Shown here: one piece after another, positions 36,301-43,657 of the stretch
Position numbering within the stretch: position 1 is the first letter of the stretch
Layout of the letters: each line of letters opens with the position of its first letter
Assembly: GCA_026874595.1 (NCBI GenBank)
Contig: CM049308.1
Span: 18,412,001 to 18,476,000 of the forward strand
DNA length: 64,000 nt
Direction of reading: 5' to 3'
From: Sipunculus nudus
Lineage: Eukaryota > Annelida > Sipuncula > Golfingiida > Sipunculidae
Position numbers and translations under genes: made by a program
Notes under the pieces: generated by a model
What the model was told of the DNA's origin: nothing
Database searches by the model: none
The model's input: the letters and a program-made list of their open reading frames with translations, nothing else

Positions 36301-37439
36301 GCTATGTTTCTTTTTTCCACTGTACCTAATAGTACCTACCATCTGTGACTATGGAGAGATAGACAACTTGTCTGTCTGTTTTTTTTTTATATATGATGTC
36401 CACAATGTGTACTTACCTTCTGTGACCAGGGAAAGGAATTTGTCTGCCAGTTGGTCTGCCTTCTCATGTTTTCTGTTTGTTATTTCCCCTGTGTACTCAC
36501 CTTCTGTGACCGTGGAGAGGAAGACAGCTTGTCTGCTAGTTTGTCTGCCTGCTCTTGTTCCTCAGTGTCCATGGCCTCCACAGCCTTGCGCTCCAGGTTG
36601 TCATGTATTCCTCTCAGTATCTTCTCCTTGGCACTTTCATACACTCCTGATCCATTCCTCTGACACAGGGTGCCCATCACTTCACCTGTTCATAATTACA
36701 TCATGTTACAGCATGTTTGAAACAGAATTGAATTTATTAAATATTTTTTTACTAGAGTTGTGCATGTTCAAGATAGCTCAAGTTAAGATATATTTAAATA
36801 TTTATGGATTTATTAATGAAACTATTTAAAATAATACTTCATAATACTTGTATTTTATACCTACTGTTTTTGCTTTTAAATTTATTTCTGAAAGGAAGTC
36901 CTTTTTAAATGAATACTACAAATTCCATGACAATTAAAATCTTAAATAATTCAATGATACATAAAACCTCAGTACTTTAATACCTCCTCTTTGACCGTTT
37001 TTACATTTAAATTGACTTCTGAAATTAGGTGCATATTTTTAAATTAAAATTCTACAATCCAATACTGCTATTAGTGATTTATTATGTTTTATTATTCTAA
37101 TTTATTCACGACTTATTAATATAATTTTGCTCCAATACCCGCGGCCAGACGAACTCTAGATTCTTTGTCTTCAAGAAGATTTAAAGCTGCGTCCTGCAAT
37201 TTTTCAGCAAAGTCATCTGTGCACTTGTCAGGGACGCTTAATGCCACTTTGGCGCCCATCAGGCCTCCATGTCTGACTTCCCATCTCTCATCTGATGAAC
37301 AGCACAGCTTCAGCAACTGTGCGTTGAATGCAAGCACTGCCTCACCATTTTCTGAATTCAGATATTTTACAGTCTCTTCGGCCCCCCGATCCCTCTCCAG
37401 TTTTGTTGAACTGCATAATAACTGCAGAATGACCTCCAT
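9269..37439 (-). CDS. HEAT/ARM-repeat protein, 17-exon gene (whole span)
   Basis: The 17 exons described in separate entries, taken at consensus GT-AG boundaries, join without a phase break to 2,034 nt: 677 residues plus a stop. The product looks like an all-helical HEAT/ARM solenoid. Amphipathic helix pairs with the RxxAA or VRxxAA signature recur near residues 90-99 (VRLAAG), 273-280 (VRLAASVAAR), 360 (VREAACACIAELG), 395 (WPVRDASCVACG) and 435 (VRQGAALALANVI). A glutamate-rich acidic insert lies at 140-155, and a glycine-rich loop (RGTRGGG) near 527. No signal peptide, membrane segment or catalytic motif is visible, so a scaffold, adaptor or transport-type role is only a class-level inference. 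The protein looks conserved, but I cannot name it. It diverges from XRN2 across a 600-bp promoter region. Confidence 0.88.
10183..10292 (-). CDS. HEAT-repeat gene exon 16
   Basis: Residues 626-661, including the helix AEQCLAALGKFLGPNI and then MRGRVELYDP. The acceptor is TTGTAG and the donor AAG|GTGACA. Confidence 0.88.
10690..10870. repeat. Short interspersed repeat with hairpin tail
   Basis: A GGACGGACAGAC stretch is followed by ACGCCCATC/GATGGGCGT-type inverted arms around ATCATA, with GTACCATAATA flanks. This is typical of invertebrate non-autonomous repeats. Boundaries are uncertain. It lies in intron 15. Confidence 0.4.
11014..11097 (-). CDS. HEAT-repeat gene exon 15
   Basis: Residues 598-625 (IPRIANGLGKK...ESIFYSL), phase 0 at both ends. 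Acceptor TTCTACAG, donor GTAAGT. Confidence 0.9.
11950..12205 (-). repeat. Family-2 element, 5'-end fragment
   Basis: Near 12205 the minus strand starts TTTTTAGCAAACCTGTGAGC and continues TTATGCAATGGTGTGGC, matching the family-2 start found at 4841, 17280, 21056 and 35030. Homology fades to the left in intron 14, so this copy is truncated. Confidence 0.6.
12493..12634 (-). CDS. HEAT-repeat gene exon 14
   Basis: Residues 550-597: a helix starting at CIHLVSEMAQL, then LLPVLAKAASYRHYTQHVVF and LETLCKQ. Acceptor CTCCTAG, donor GTAACA. It joins exon 13 through a split Gly codon across an 8.6-kb intron. Confidence 0.9.
14340..16230. other. Insertion-like segment within a family-2 element
   Basis: This block is absent at the corresponding place in the 32225-35030 copy. 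It starts near an (AT)n run and holds a GC-richer stretch (14690-14800) beginning ACAGGGTTTTAGC, which resembles a CAGGG-type transposon end, but I found no matching inverse end. A tRNA-like fragment lies at 15405-15468. Otherwise AT-rich, with no exon. Confidence 0.35.
15405..15468 (-). repeat. tRNA-derived SINE head or tRNA pseudogene
   Basis: Read on the minus strand, a box A-like TGGCCATTTGGTTAGAGGC is followed by a box B GGTTCAAACC at the spacing expected of a tRNA. The anticodon arm does not pair convincingly, so an intact tRNA is unlikely. Confidence 0.5.
17580..21056 (-). mobile_element. Family-2 element split by a family-1 insertion
   Basis: The family-2 start lies near 21056 on the minus strand (TTTTTAGCGAACCTGTGAGC). 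The body is interrupted exactly within its GGCCAAAAATCACTGAAC segment by the family-1 copy at 17834-20256. Left and right flanks (ACTCAGCCAA and ATCACTGAACC) rejoin into sequence found uninterrupted at 20415, 16990 and 34715. The left end near 17580 is uncertain. Confidence 0.6.
17834..20256 (-). mobile_element. Family-1 Helentron-like element (inverted partner of 46150-48514)
   Basis: On the minus strand it starts TTTTTAGCTCAGCTGACTTT with a terminal hairpin and a GTCCGTCCGTC-rich stretch. It continues through five to six units of about 140 bp carrying AGGTCA clusters, and ends TCAGC...GACCCATGGGTCACTTG|TT. GCTCAGCTGA at the start and its inverse about 30 bp from the end form asymmetric inverted repeats. 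It sits in intron 13 of the HEAT gene, inside a family-2 element. No long open frame, so non-autonomous. It is nearly identical, in reverse, to the copy in XRN2 intron 1. Confidence 0.75.
21247..21356 (-). CDS. HEAT-repeat gene exon 13
   Basis: Residues 514-549: MYSCGSLAPK, then the glycine-rich RGTRGGGC, then FKRPAEQWELAEG. Acceptor ATTGTAG, donor GTAGGT. The non-helical, Gly-rich composition suggests a loop between solenoid halves. Confidence 0.9.
21589..22674. mobile_element. Non-autonomous TIR transposon with TA target duplication
   Basis: Inverted ends start CCGTATTTATTC and continue (T/C)AATTTGGC. They are bounded by TA at 21587-21588 and 22675-22676. GGTCGAGA motifs follow at matching subterminal positions. 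Length 1,086 bp. No transposase frame was found. The superfamily is uncertain; the TA duplication fits Tc1/mariner-type and some other groups. Confidence 0.75.
22680..23930. other. Intron 12 sequence, no gene seen
   Basis: Unique AT-rich intronic sequence between the TIR element and exon 12 of the HEAT-repeat gene. No splice-bounded open frame and no clear repeat structure. Confidence 0.5.
23940..24109 (-). CDS. HEAT-repeat gene exon 12
   Basis: Residues 457-513: ASILILAKAKEGL helix, a polar linker (EKQPENTEKYSSLDKGP), then ATYGVVKRLRDNDLDLHTNRQ. The start could instead be 24103, using the second AG six bases on, which would drop two residues in frame. Donor GTATGT. Confidence 0.88.
24649..24758 (-). 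CDS. HEAT-repeat gene exon 11
   Basis: Residues 420-456 form a complete HEAT-like helix pair: SFMDELYPLFYENLQD, then the signature IPSVRQGAALALANVIKAYG. Acceptor CTTGCAG, donor GTGAGT. Confidence 0.92.
24960..25011 (-). CDS. HEAT-repeat gene exon 10
   Basis: A short exon (52 nt) encoding ASCVACGNFIQCFPDEA, residues 403-419. It is supported by the exact phase match on both sides, acceptor TTATCAG and donor GTAAGT. Confidence 0.9.
25632..25722 (-). CDS. HEAT-repeat gene exon 9
   Basis: Residues 373-402: IEKDVVRPHVGRLLDALLVC helix, then FKDQSWPVRD, the turn leading into the next repeat. Acceptor TTCCCAG, donor GTAACT. Confidence 0.92.
26357..26443 (-). CDS. HEAT-repeat gene exon 8
   Basis: Residues 344-372: VDFYISQTEADNHAVREAAC and CIAELGAK, a classic HEAT second helix with the Asp-x-x-Val-Arg turn. 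Phase 0 at both ends; acceptor GTTACAG, donor GTCAGT. Confidence 0.92.
27243..27345 (-). CDS. HEAT-repeat gene exon 7
   Basis: Residues 309-343, including YYVAEGVRIYNQETWKRVVG and the helix GKHLVALHIQHT. Acceptor GTTTGTAG, donor GTGAGA. The long plus-strand frame at 26991-27362 is the antisense shadow of this exon. Confidence 0.9.
27780..27978. repeat. GGGTGACA-type minisatellite
   Basis: Units of about 15-18 bp with the core GGGTGACATTGG recur 8-10 times with drift, in intron 6. There is no coding sense, though the minus strand stays open across it. Confidence 0.75.
28553..28662 (-). CDS. HEAT-repeat gene exon 6
   Basis: Residues 273-308: VRLAASVAARNFLEGLPTDE, then HKFYPTLLPRLCLN. This is an importin/HEAT-like helix pair with the Val-Arg-Leu-Ala-Ala turn. 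Acceptor CTCTTCAG, donor GTATGG. Confidence 0.93.
29059..29235 (-). other. Coding-like remnant in intron 5
   Basis: The minus strand has an AG followed by about 58 open codons with protein-like composition (IQQLATIVIDWLQSHNN). No donor fits the gene's phase, and exons 5 and 6 join perfectly without it. It may be an eroded transposon coding fragment. The family is not recognised. Confidence 0.25.
29592..29692 (-). CDS. HEAT-repeat gene exon 5
   Basis: Residues 239-272: TGVVVLGEDNAIFYYGDQFA, then QHVGNGLADNWSQ, which leads directly into VRLAAS of exon 6. Acceptor ATTCAG, donor GTAATA. Confidence 0.92.
30147..30755. repeat. Two-copy tandem duplication of about 300 bp
   Basis: The block 30147-30446 recurs as 30447-30755. 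Shared landmarks are ATTATATCAGA, GGGCCACATGGAACC, CAACCAATTCAACAAG, TATAGTATACACTC, ATATATCACAAGACCAAAAT and AGGAATGCACAAAA. It lies in intron 4 and is non-coding. Confidence 0.85.
30846..31006 (-). CDS. HEAT-repeat gene exon 4
   Basis: Residues 185-238: CLQHMIVGCGPSFNSHVDQD, then LLDLIFQALTHTNRFVRETG and FYVCGSLVSCNTT. The acceptor TTATCAG|GTGTTTACAG was chosen because the second AG seven bases on breaks the frame with a stop. The 5' edge of this exon is part of a local triplication extending into intron 3. Confidence 0.9.
30970..31186 (-). repeat. 72-bp tandem units copying the exon 4 acceptor edge
   Basis: Three units, each with a CCACATCCCA-type start, a GTAAACACCTGAT-type acceptor region and an AAAAGAG tail, at about 30970, 31041 and 31113. 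Unit length of about 72 bp equals 24 codons, and the minus strand stays open through all copies, repeating SLFIRCLQHMIVGCG with changes. Both extra copies keep an AG at the splice position. Confidence 0.85.
31763..31830 (-). CDS. HEAT-repeat gene exon 3
   Basis: Residues 163-184: RRASAEDIFHDTAGWKSLET, then WM and a split Lys codon. Acceptor TTATTGTAG, donor GTAAGG. Confidence 0.92.
32225..35034 (-). mobile_element. Family-2 Helentron-like element, nearly full order
   Basis: The minus strand begins near 35034 (TTTTTAGCGAACCTGTGAGC, then CGTC/CGTA-rich sequence) and ends near 32225 with CACAGGTTTGCATTAGG. The core at 32400-33830 holds about ten alternating units around GTAGGTGGCGCCACC. Internal copies of the element's 5' end occur near 33970 and 34115, so parts of the terminus were duplicated. 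34189-34242 has four TGTCTAGAC palindromic units. No coding frame. Confidence 0.7.
32545..33830. repeat. Tandem array around the palindrome GGTGGCGCCACC
   Basis: Palindromic 12-mers (some with one change) recur roughly every 130-145 bp. In between are conserved ACATGCAAAATTTCAGG, GTCAAACCA and GAGATATGAG segments. Successive units alternate between two subtypes (TGTCATAAAATC and AGTTTTGTGTATGATAAAG), so the higher-order period is about 280 bp. Confidence 0.85.
35040..35620. other. Intron 2 sequence, no gene seen
   Basis: Unique AT-rich intronic sequence of the HEAT-repeat gene between the family-2 element and the minisatellite. I see no feature in it. Confidence 0.5.
35620..36500 (-). repeat. 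Minisatellite built from the exon 2 donor edge
   Basis: About 12 units of 60-80 bp with the landmarks ACCTGCTGTGATCATGGAGA, GAAGACAACTTGTCTGCC and TGTTGTC. Compared with the true exon 2 end (36501-36560), each unit is a copy of the last 50-55 exon bases plus the splice donor and the start of intron 2. The copies nearest the exon, at 36244, 36338 and 36413, keep GTAAGT- or GTAGGT-type donors on the minus strand. Farther copies carry GTATG or GTATT and are more uniform, suggesting recent spread. Confidence 0.88.
36501..36685 (-). CDS. HEAT-repeat gene exon 2
   Basis: Residues 101-162: EVMGTLCQRNGSGVYESAKE, then KILRGIHDNLERKAVEAMDT and the acidic, repetitive EEQEQADKLADKLSSSPRSQ. Acceptor ATGAACAG, donor GTGAGT. 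The final 18 codons are the seed of the adjacent minisatellite, so the true donor may vary between alleles or transcripts. Confidence 0.88.
37139..37439 (-). CDS. HEAT-repeat gene exon 1 (start)
   Basis: Starts with MEVILQLLCSS at the first ATG of the open segment. It encodes residues 1-100 with two helix pairs (ETVKYLNSENGEAVLAFNAQ; WEVRHGGLMGAKVAL; LLEDKESRVRLAAG). Donor G|GTATTG. The start fits the family-like N-terminal solenoid, and the next 600 bp upstream are promoter-like. Confidence 0.9.
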
Positions 37440-38040
37440 GTTTAGCTGATTACTGATTATCTCGTGATTGATACTTTTCGTAAATGTATATAACTTGATT
37501 TACAATGGGATCAGTTCCAAGCTCACATTGCGCAATGGTATAATTGTCCAATGTCTGAATTACGTAGCGCAATGTGTGGATCGGAAAGCAAAGCCAGTTT
37601 ATAATCATCTTATGACGATCAAGTTGGCAGTTCGAGTTAATTGTTCTCAAAGCACAATATAATTCATTAAAATAACAAATTCATGGACCAGAGTTTCATG
37701 ATATTTTTGTTTATTCGGCAATCTTTCGTATGCGTGTGATACCATAAGATTCACAAATGTTCGGGATTATCTTATTGCAAGTGAATAAATTTAAGCACGT
37801 GATTTGTACGAAAAGGTGAATGTTTTAATGGGGTTTGCGGCCTTCACCTTTGATAGTATCTCTAATAAAGGCGTCCGTTCATTGGATCATTGTGCCGGTC
37901 TCGTCCAATCAAATGTTTCATAACAACAGGTAACGACTTCCTGTACTCGTGCAGTGCAACTTGCAAACAAGCAGAAGCCACATGAGATAAAAGAAGCCGG
38001 CAACAATTGTATCTGAGTTTGATAGCTACATAGCATCAAT
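37440..38040. promoter_or_regulatory. Shared divergent promoter region
   Basis: The start codons of the HEAT-repeat gene (37439, minus) and XRN2 (38041, plus) lie 601 bp apart, head to head. Two CCAAT-type boxes in opposite orientation sit at about 37873-37878 (ATTGG) and 37902-37908 (CCAATCA). No clear TATA box is placed for either gene. Both start sites and 5'UTRs must lie here unless untranslated exons exist further out. Confidence 0.65.
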
Positions 38041-38115
38041 ATGGGAGTACCAGCGTTCTTTCGCTGGCTCAGCCGGAAATATCCAGCCATAGTTGTGCAT
38101 TGTGTTGAAGAAAAG
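38041..38115 (+). CDS. XRN2: XRN2 exon 1
   Basis: Encodes residues 1-25, starting [15 protein letters not shown] and ending VEEK. This is the diagnostic N-terminus of the nuclear XRN2/Rat1 branch; cytoplasmic XRN1 has Lys-Phe-Tyr-Arg-Trp here instead. The donor AAG|GTGAGA is in phase 0. Confidence 0.97.
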
Positions 38116-38912
38116 GTGAGATGAAATTGTGATCTGAAAATTTTTCTTATTGACTGGATCTAAAAATAAAATAGTAAAAATAAAATTCGCTTTCCTCAAC
38201 TTGGCTCATGTCAGTGGCAGGGCCAGTGCACAATCAAACATGCTGTGCAGATTTACCCACGCATAATTAGCCGTTTCAAACTTCTACCACTAGGCGGCGT
38301 GCATGTTGGCGAAGATCGCTTCAGTGTTAGAATGAGTATTTATCTTAATTAATCAAAGTTTTTTCATCAAACTGTTACATTTAATGATGTCCTGAGTGGT
38401 TATTTACATGAAATGACCAGTAAGAGATCGTTACTAGCGAAAACAATTGAAGAATTCAACCCTTGTTCATGACGCCGCTTCATGTCAGAGTTGGCATGTC
38501 AGCATCAACAAGCTTCATTTCACTGATTAAAAACAGCCAATCCCGGTCACATCAGGAGAAAAAGTATAAATAATCGTATTCTACAAGTGTTGCCCTTCAC
38601 ACTAGTATATGTAAATAGGTTGCCCATTGTTATTTTTTAATTATTTTTGTATGATTTATATAGCTTAACTAGGGTTTTGTCAATCATTAATTGTGCAGGG
38701 TACCAGTCTAGTCCTGCTATATCTACAGAGATTTAAGGGCTTTTTAGTTACATTTTCACATTTCATGTTCATTAAATTCAGGCTTTTCAATACTTATGCA
38801 TATAAACACATCAGAGTATATATGTAATGGTATATACAGTATTTTAATTCTTATATTATACTATATTATATTATTTTTTTATTATATTGTTATGAAATAT
38901 TAATGTATAATA

Positions 38913-38944
<32 letters not shown>

Positions 38945-39038
38945 TAATGTATATATATATATATATAATATGTAACTTTAATATGTCAAAAATAAAAAAA
39001 TAACATACAATTTATATGTAAACAATATATGTCTGTAA

Positions 39039-39099
<61 letters not shown>

Positions 39100-39960
39100 T
39101 TAAAAATCATATATAGATGTAAATGTGCTTTATGTTATTCAAAATTCAGTGTGTGTGTGTTGTGTGTAAACATACTTTGGTTCTATACAGACAAATTTTA
39201 CAGTATGCAATCCCAGGCAATAACATGTCTGATCCACTTGAGGGTGGTGGTTACATGGTGGCCAACCTCATTAGCAGCTAGTTAAAATAGCACCAAGTCT
39301 AGAGCTATGGCAGACATCAAAGTATCAATGAGGGGTCAGTCAGTCATGTATAATGTAACAACAGATGTCTGGGCAGGTAGGTGACCAGCTTTTGCTCTAT
39401 GTTTGCTGCCTCATCATTAGGTCAATAATTGCCAAAACTGAAGATGGTTGTACACCACTCAGCTTTGTTAGGCCTGGTCAGTTTATAAATGTGAGATGAA
39501 TCTCCAATCATGAGTGATATCTTCTGTGACTGAAGCAGCAACATCAACTTGAAAAGCAAGCATTGAAGCAATACTTGGCTGAAAATTCAACATGACCCTT
39601 ACATAAGAAGAAAAAAAAGGTAAATGAATTTATTGTCTTATATAACTTTATTTGTATAATCAATTTTATGTTAATTATTTTCAAAAATAAAGATTACACA
39701 TAATGTGGTCATATAAAATTATTTAATTATTATATCTTTCATTTGTACACACATTATGAAATTCTAGGGTATTGTAGGATGATACTTAGATTATTTCAAA
39801 TTCATTACATAAAATGATACTAAAAGATTTGACATAAAACTTTTGGTATGAAGAACACTAATGTTTTTATGGGTTTTTAATAGGTGTAGGATTAAGTACC
39901 CCTGGACAAAATGATTCCTTGGGAAAAAGCCACCTACCTTAATGATAAAGAGGACAAAAG

Positions 39961-40023
<63 letters not shown>

Positions 40024-40646
40024 ATGTTTTATACATTTTACATTTGTACATATGTGATGTCTTTAACTGCTTAATCCAAAACATTCTTGAAAATCAATTA
40101 TGCTGAATATGTGTATATTTTGGGTTAGATATCCAAAAGCGGCATCAAATTTTACATCACATAGTTACATTAACAACAATAATAAAGTTATGAGAAAATT
40201 CAGCGTTATGTATTATTATCCGTGAAAATAATAATGTATATTAGGTGTTGTTATTTATAATGTTGATATCAGGGGACTCATTAATTATGTAAATATACAA
40301 TAATTTTTACTATGTTACTTGTGCAGTCTAACAGGTTTTTATTTATGATAAAAAAGTTATACGTAAAAATGGATGATTATTTTACATTACAGGTAACCAA
40401 TTTTAAAACAAGAAAAAGGAAAAAAACTTAAAAAAAACTGTACCTGGAGTACCTTGTTCCAGGTACAGGTATTTTAATTCTGGGTATAGGTACAGGTACA
40501 AGGTACTTCCTACTCATGACCTGCAGGTACATATACTCCGAAATGTGTATCAAGGTACAGGTACAAGTACCTGGCCCCTACCCTAATAAATATATATTTA
40601 TATATACACATATTTATATTGTATATATACATATATATATATATAT

Positions 40647-40688
<42 letters not shown>

Positions 40689-41687
40689 TATAGTCGATGT
40701 GCAAAATCAGTGAATGTGATTCACTCAGGCATTTCACAAAATGACTAGCTCTAGACTTGGTGCTATTTTAACTAGCTGCTAATGAGGTTTGCCACCATGT
40801 TACCACCACCCTCAAGTGGATCAAACATCCTAGAGCTGTAGAATGAGTTGTTGAGATTTGCATCTTAGTTGTAGGGTAAAACTGATCATTCATAAAATGC
40901 TCTATATTTACACTTATTGAATGTGCATATTTCTATGTCAAAACAAGGGAAATCAACCTTAATGAATAGTGCAAGACAATAATTGTAAATATAACAAAGG
41001 TGACAGCAGTAATATTGGTTGTTTATTTTAATATAACACATTCAGCACTATATTCTGGTGTATGTGTGCTTGTTATGTGTGGGTGATCAAGTGTGTGACC
41101 ATTTAAACTAGTGATCAGTATTTATCACTTCAATTATATAATACAGGTAAATACTCCTATTTAAATTTAAGTTTTTGATGCACTTCTGAGAACTTACAGA
41201 AAGAAAATATTTAAGCTGCATAACCAGACAGCCCGCACATATTCCGAGCATGGAATCAACTGGGCCAGTGTTTGCATTTAATAACAAATGGATCCTGGAA
41301 ACGCCTTAAAAGTTAAAACATATGTTAAGTATATGAATGGTATAAATAATTGATATAAAAACCTAGATTGATATAAATCAAACATATACATTTCAGCACA
41401 CACACACCTTTATGTATTTACTCGTGTTACATAACTAAACCAGTTTAATTTAAGAGGTGATTTATAAATATAAAAAAAATAAATTATTAAAAATGCACAA
41501 CATATTGGCACTCACACACACATGATATATGAAATTTGTAAGATATTTAATAATCACACACACAAAACATATGTACACTCATGTGTATTTGGAAAATAAT
41601 ATTGGTTTAGCTGTATGAACCAATAATCATTTTAAAATTATTTTACAATTTGCTTAAACCATTAGAAATGTCATTGAAATTATTCAA

Positions 41688-41742
<55 letters not shown>

Positions 41743-42007
41743 CATACAACAAATGAGGTACAAAAGTATCTAGTATTATTATTCTAATACAAATACTTAA
41801 TAGGCCTACATATCTGAAAGTTAGCTAACATTATCACTGGTACATATGGCCATGCATAAAAATTGAAACAATGTATACTTAAATATTTTCAAAACAAATA
41901 CGCATGTATAACTGAACATAATGGTGATTTCAGTCAAATAGCTGATATTTGAATAAAGAAAAAAATAAAATATAATTATTATAAAGAATTATATCTCAAA
42001 ATCACAC

Positions 42008-42055
<48 letters not shown>

Positions 42056-42143
42056 AAATTAAAATATTTGTATATGTGCACTGGAAAACACTTTTAATAT
42101 AGCAATACATATATATAATTTGAAAGCATGTTTAATTTTTCAA

Positions 42144-42204
<61 letters not shown>

Positions 42205-43591
42205 TATTGATACAGGTGTAAATAAACTATGACAATAGATATAGAATTTTCCATATGATACACACAAAGATTATATACCTTAAACATTTTAAAAATATTT
42301 TCAAATTCAGTTGAAATTAGTTGTATTTTAAACATAATAAAATAATAAATAAACCCTAAAATAAAACTTATATTATAACTTCTTATTAAAATCATTTGAA
42401 AAAGTATTTGAAAATATATGTTGTTAGGGTTTTGTGAGGCAATAAGAAGTGTATGAGGGCTTTAGGCCTTTTAATATGGGTTAACTTGATGTGTCATGAC
42501 AGCTAGTGATAAGCTCATGAGCAGGTTACAAGTCTATGAGTGATGTCATTTGTCCTTATCTCCTATTGGTTCTCTGCTGGGTCATGCCATATTCATGAGC
42601 TGATCATGTGATAGGCAAACAAATGCAGCCCCCATAGGAAAGTTTTGTATGTGCAGTGGTCATCATCAAAAATGAACATCTGTGATCTTTGACTTCTGAG
42701 TAAATTGTGTATTATGGTTCGTGAATTGGTTTTATTGGCGTGTTTCGTAGGAACCCCCATAACATCCTTTGTAACGTACCATTGCCATTTCCCAGAAATT
42801 TCCTGTGTGGATTATTGGGCTTGTGCAACCCCTGCCTGAGGGAATCCTAAAAACAGGTTGGGTAGGACTAAATACTGAAATACGCCAAAAACTGAAATAC
42901 ATGGGAAAACAGAATAATAACAACAACACCGAAATCACTGAAGTCACAGTCATTATCTCACAAATACACTGAAACAACATCCAAATACACCATTAATAAG
43001 ATTTGAAGGTATAATATATATTAATAAAATGCATATAAACATATATATATTATATATGAGTGTGTAATATATATATTTATTAATGGTAAATGCCTTATGA
43101 GATAACTCATACTTTAACAAATATTTGATCTAAATTGGTTGTGTGGCTTTATGTCATTAAGTTGTCCTTGAATTTTGATAAAATCCACTTTATGATATTT
43201 GAGAAATCTAGAAAAAAAGAGAGCACTAGAAGGAAATTGTTTATTTTGATATAAAATGCAAATTTGATTATTGGGCTTCGCGCAACCCCCACCTGAGCAT
43301 ACCATAATTGATTAAAGACGGATGATGTCAGACTAAATACCGAAATACACCAGAAAACAGCGAAATAACACTTCAGTAACACCGAAATACACAGAAATCA
43401 CAGTCATTATCACCAAATACACTAAAATAACTTCCAAATACACCAAAAATATGATTTAAAGGTATAATATGTAATTATAATATGCATATAAATATATATA
43501 TATATATATATACATATTTTGTTAAAGTATGAGTTATGTCATAAGGCATTCACCATTAATAAATATATATATATATATATATTACTCACAA

Positions 43592-43657
<66 letters not shown>

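Larger units (their letters stand above)
39229..40830. repeat. Long inverted repeat with about 82-bp arms
   Basis: The arm 39229-39310 matches the reverse of 40744-40830 with few changes; landmarks are GATCCACTTGAGGGTGGTGG, CTCATTAGCAGCTAGTTAAA and GTCTAGAGCTA. The 1.43-kb spacer holds a 24-C run, TA runs and a GGTACAGGTAC-type cluster. It could be a foldback-type or TIR element. Clear target duplications were not found. Confidence 0.7.

Noticed and set aside
36007-36829. Long plus-strand frames across the minisatellite (up to 176 codons)
   Set aside because: They are translations of the repeated exon-donor unit on the wrong strand and have low-complexity repeats of the same peptide.
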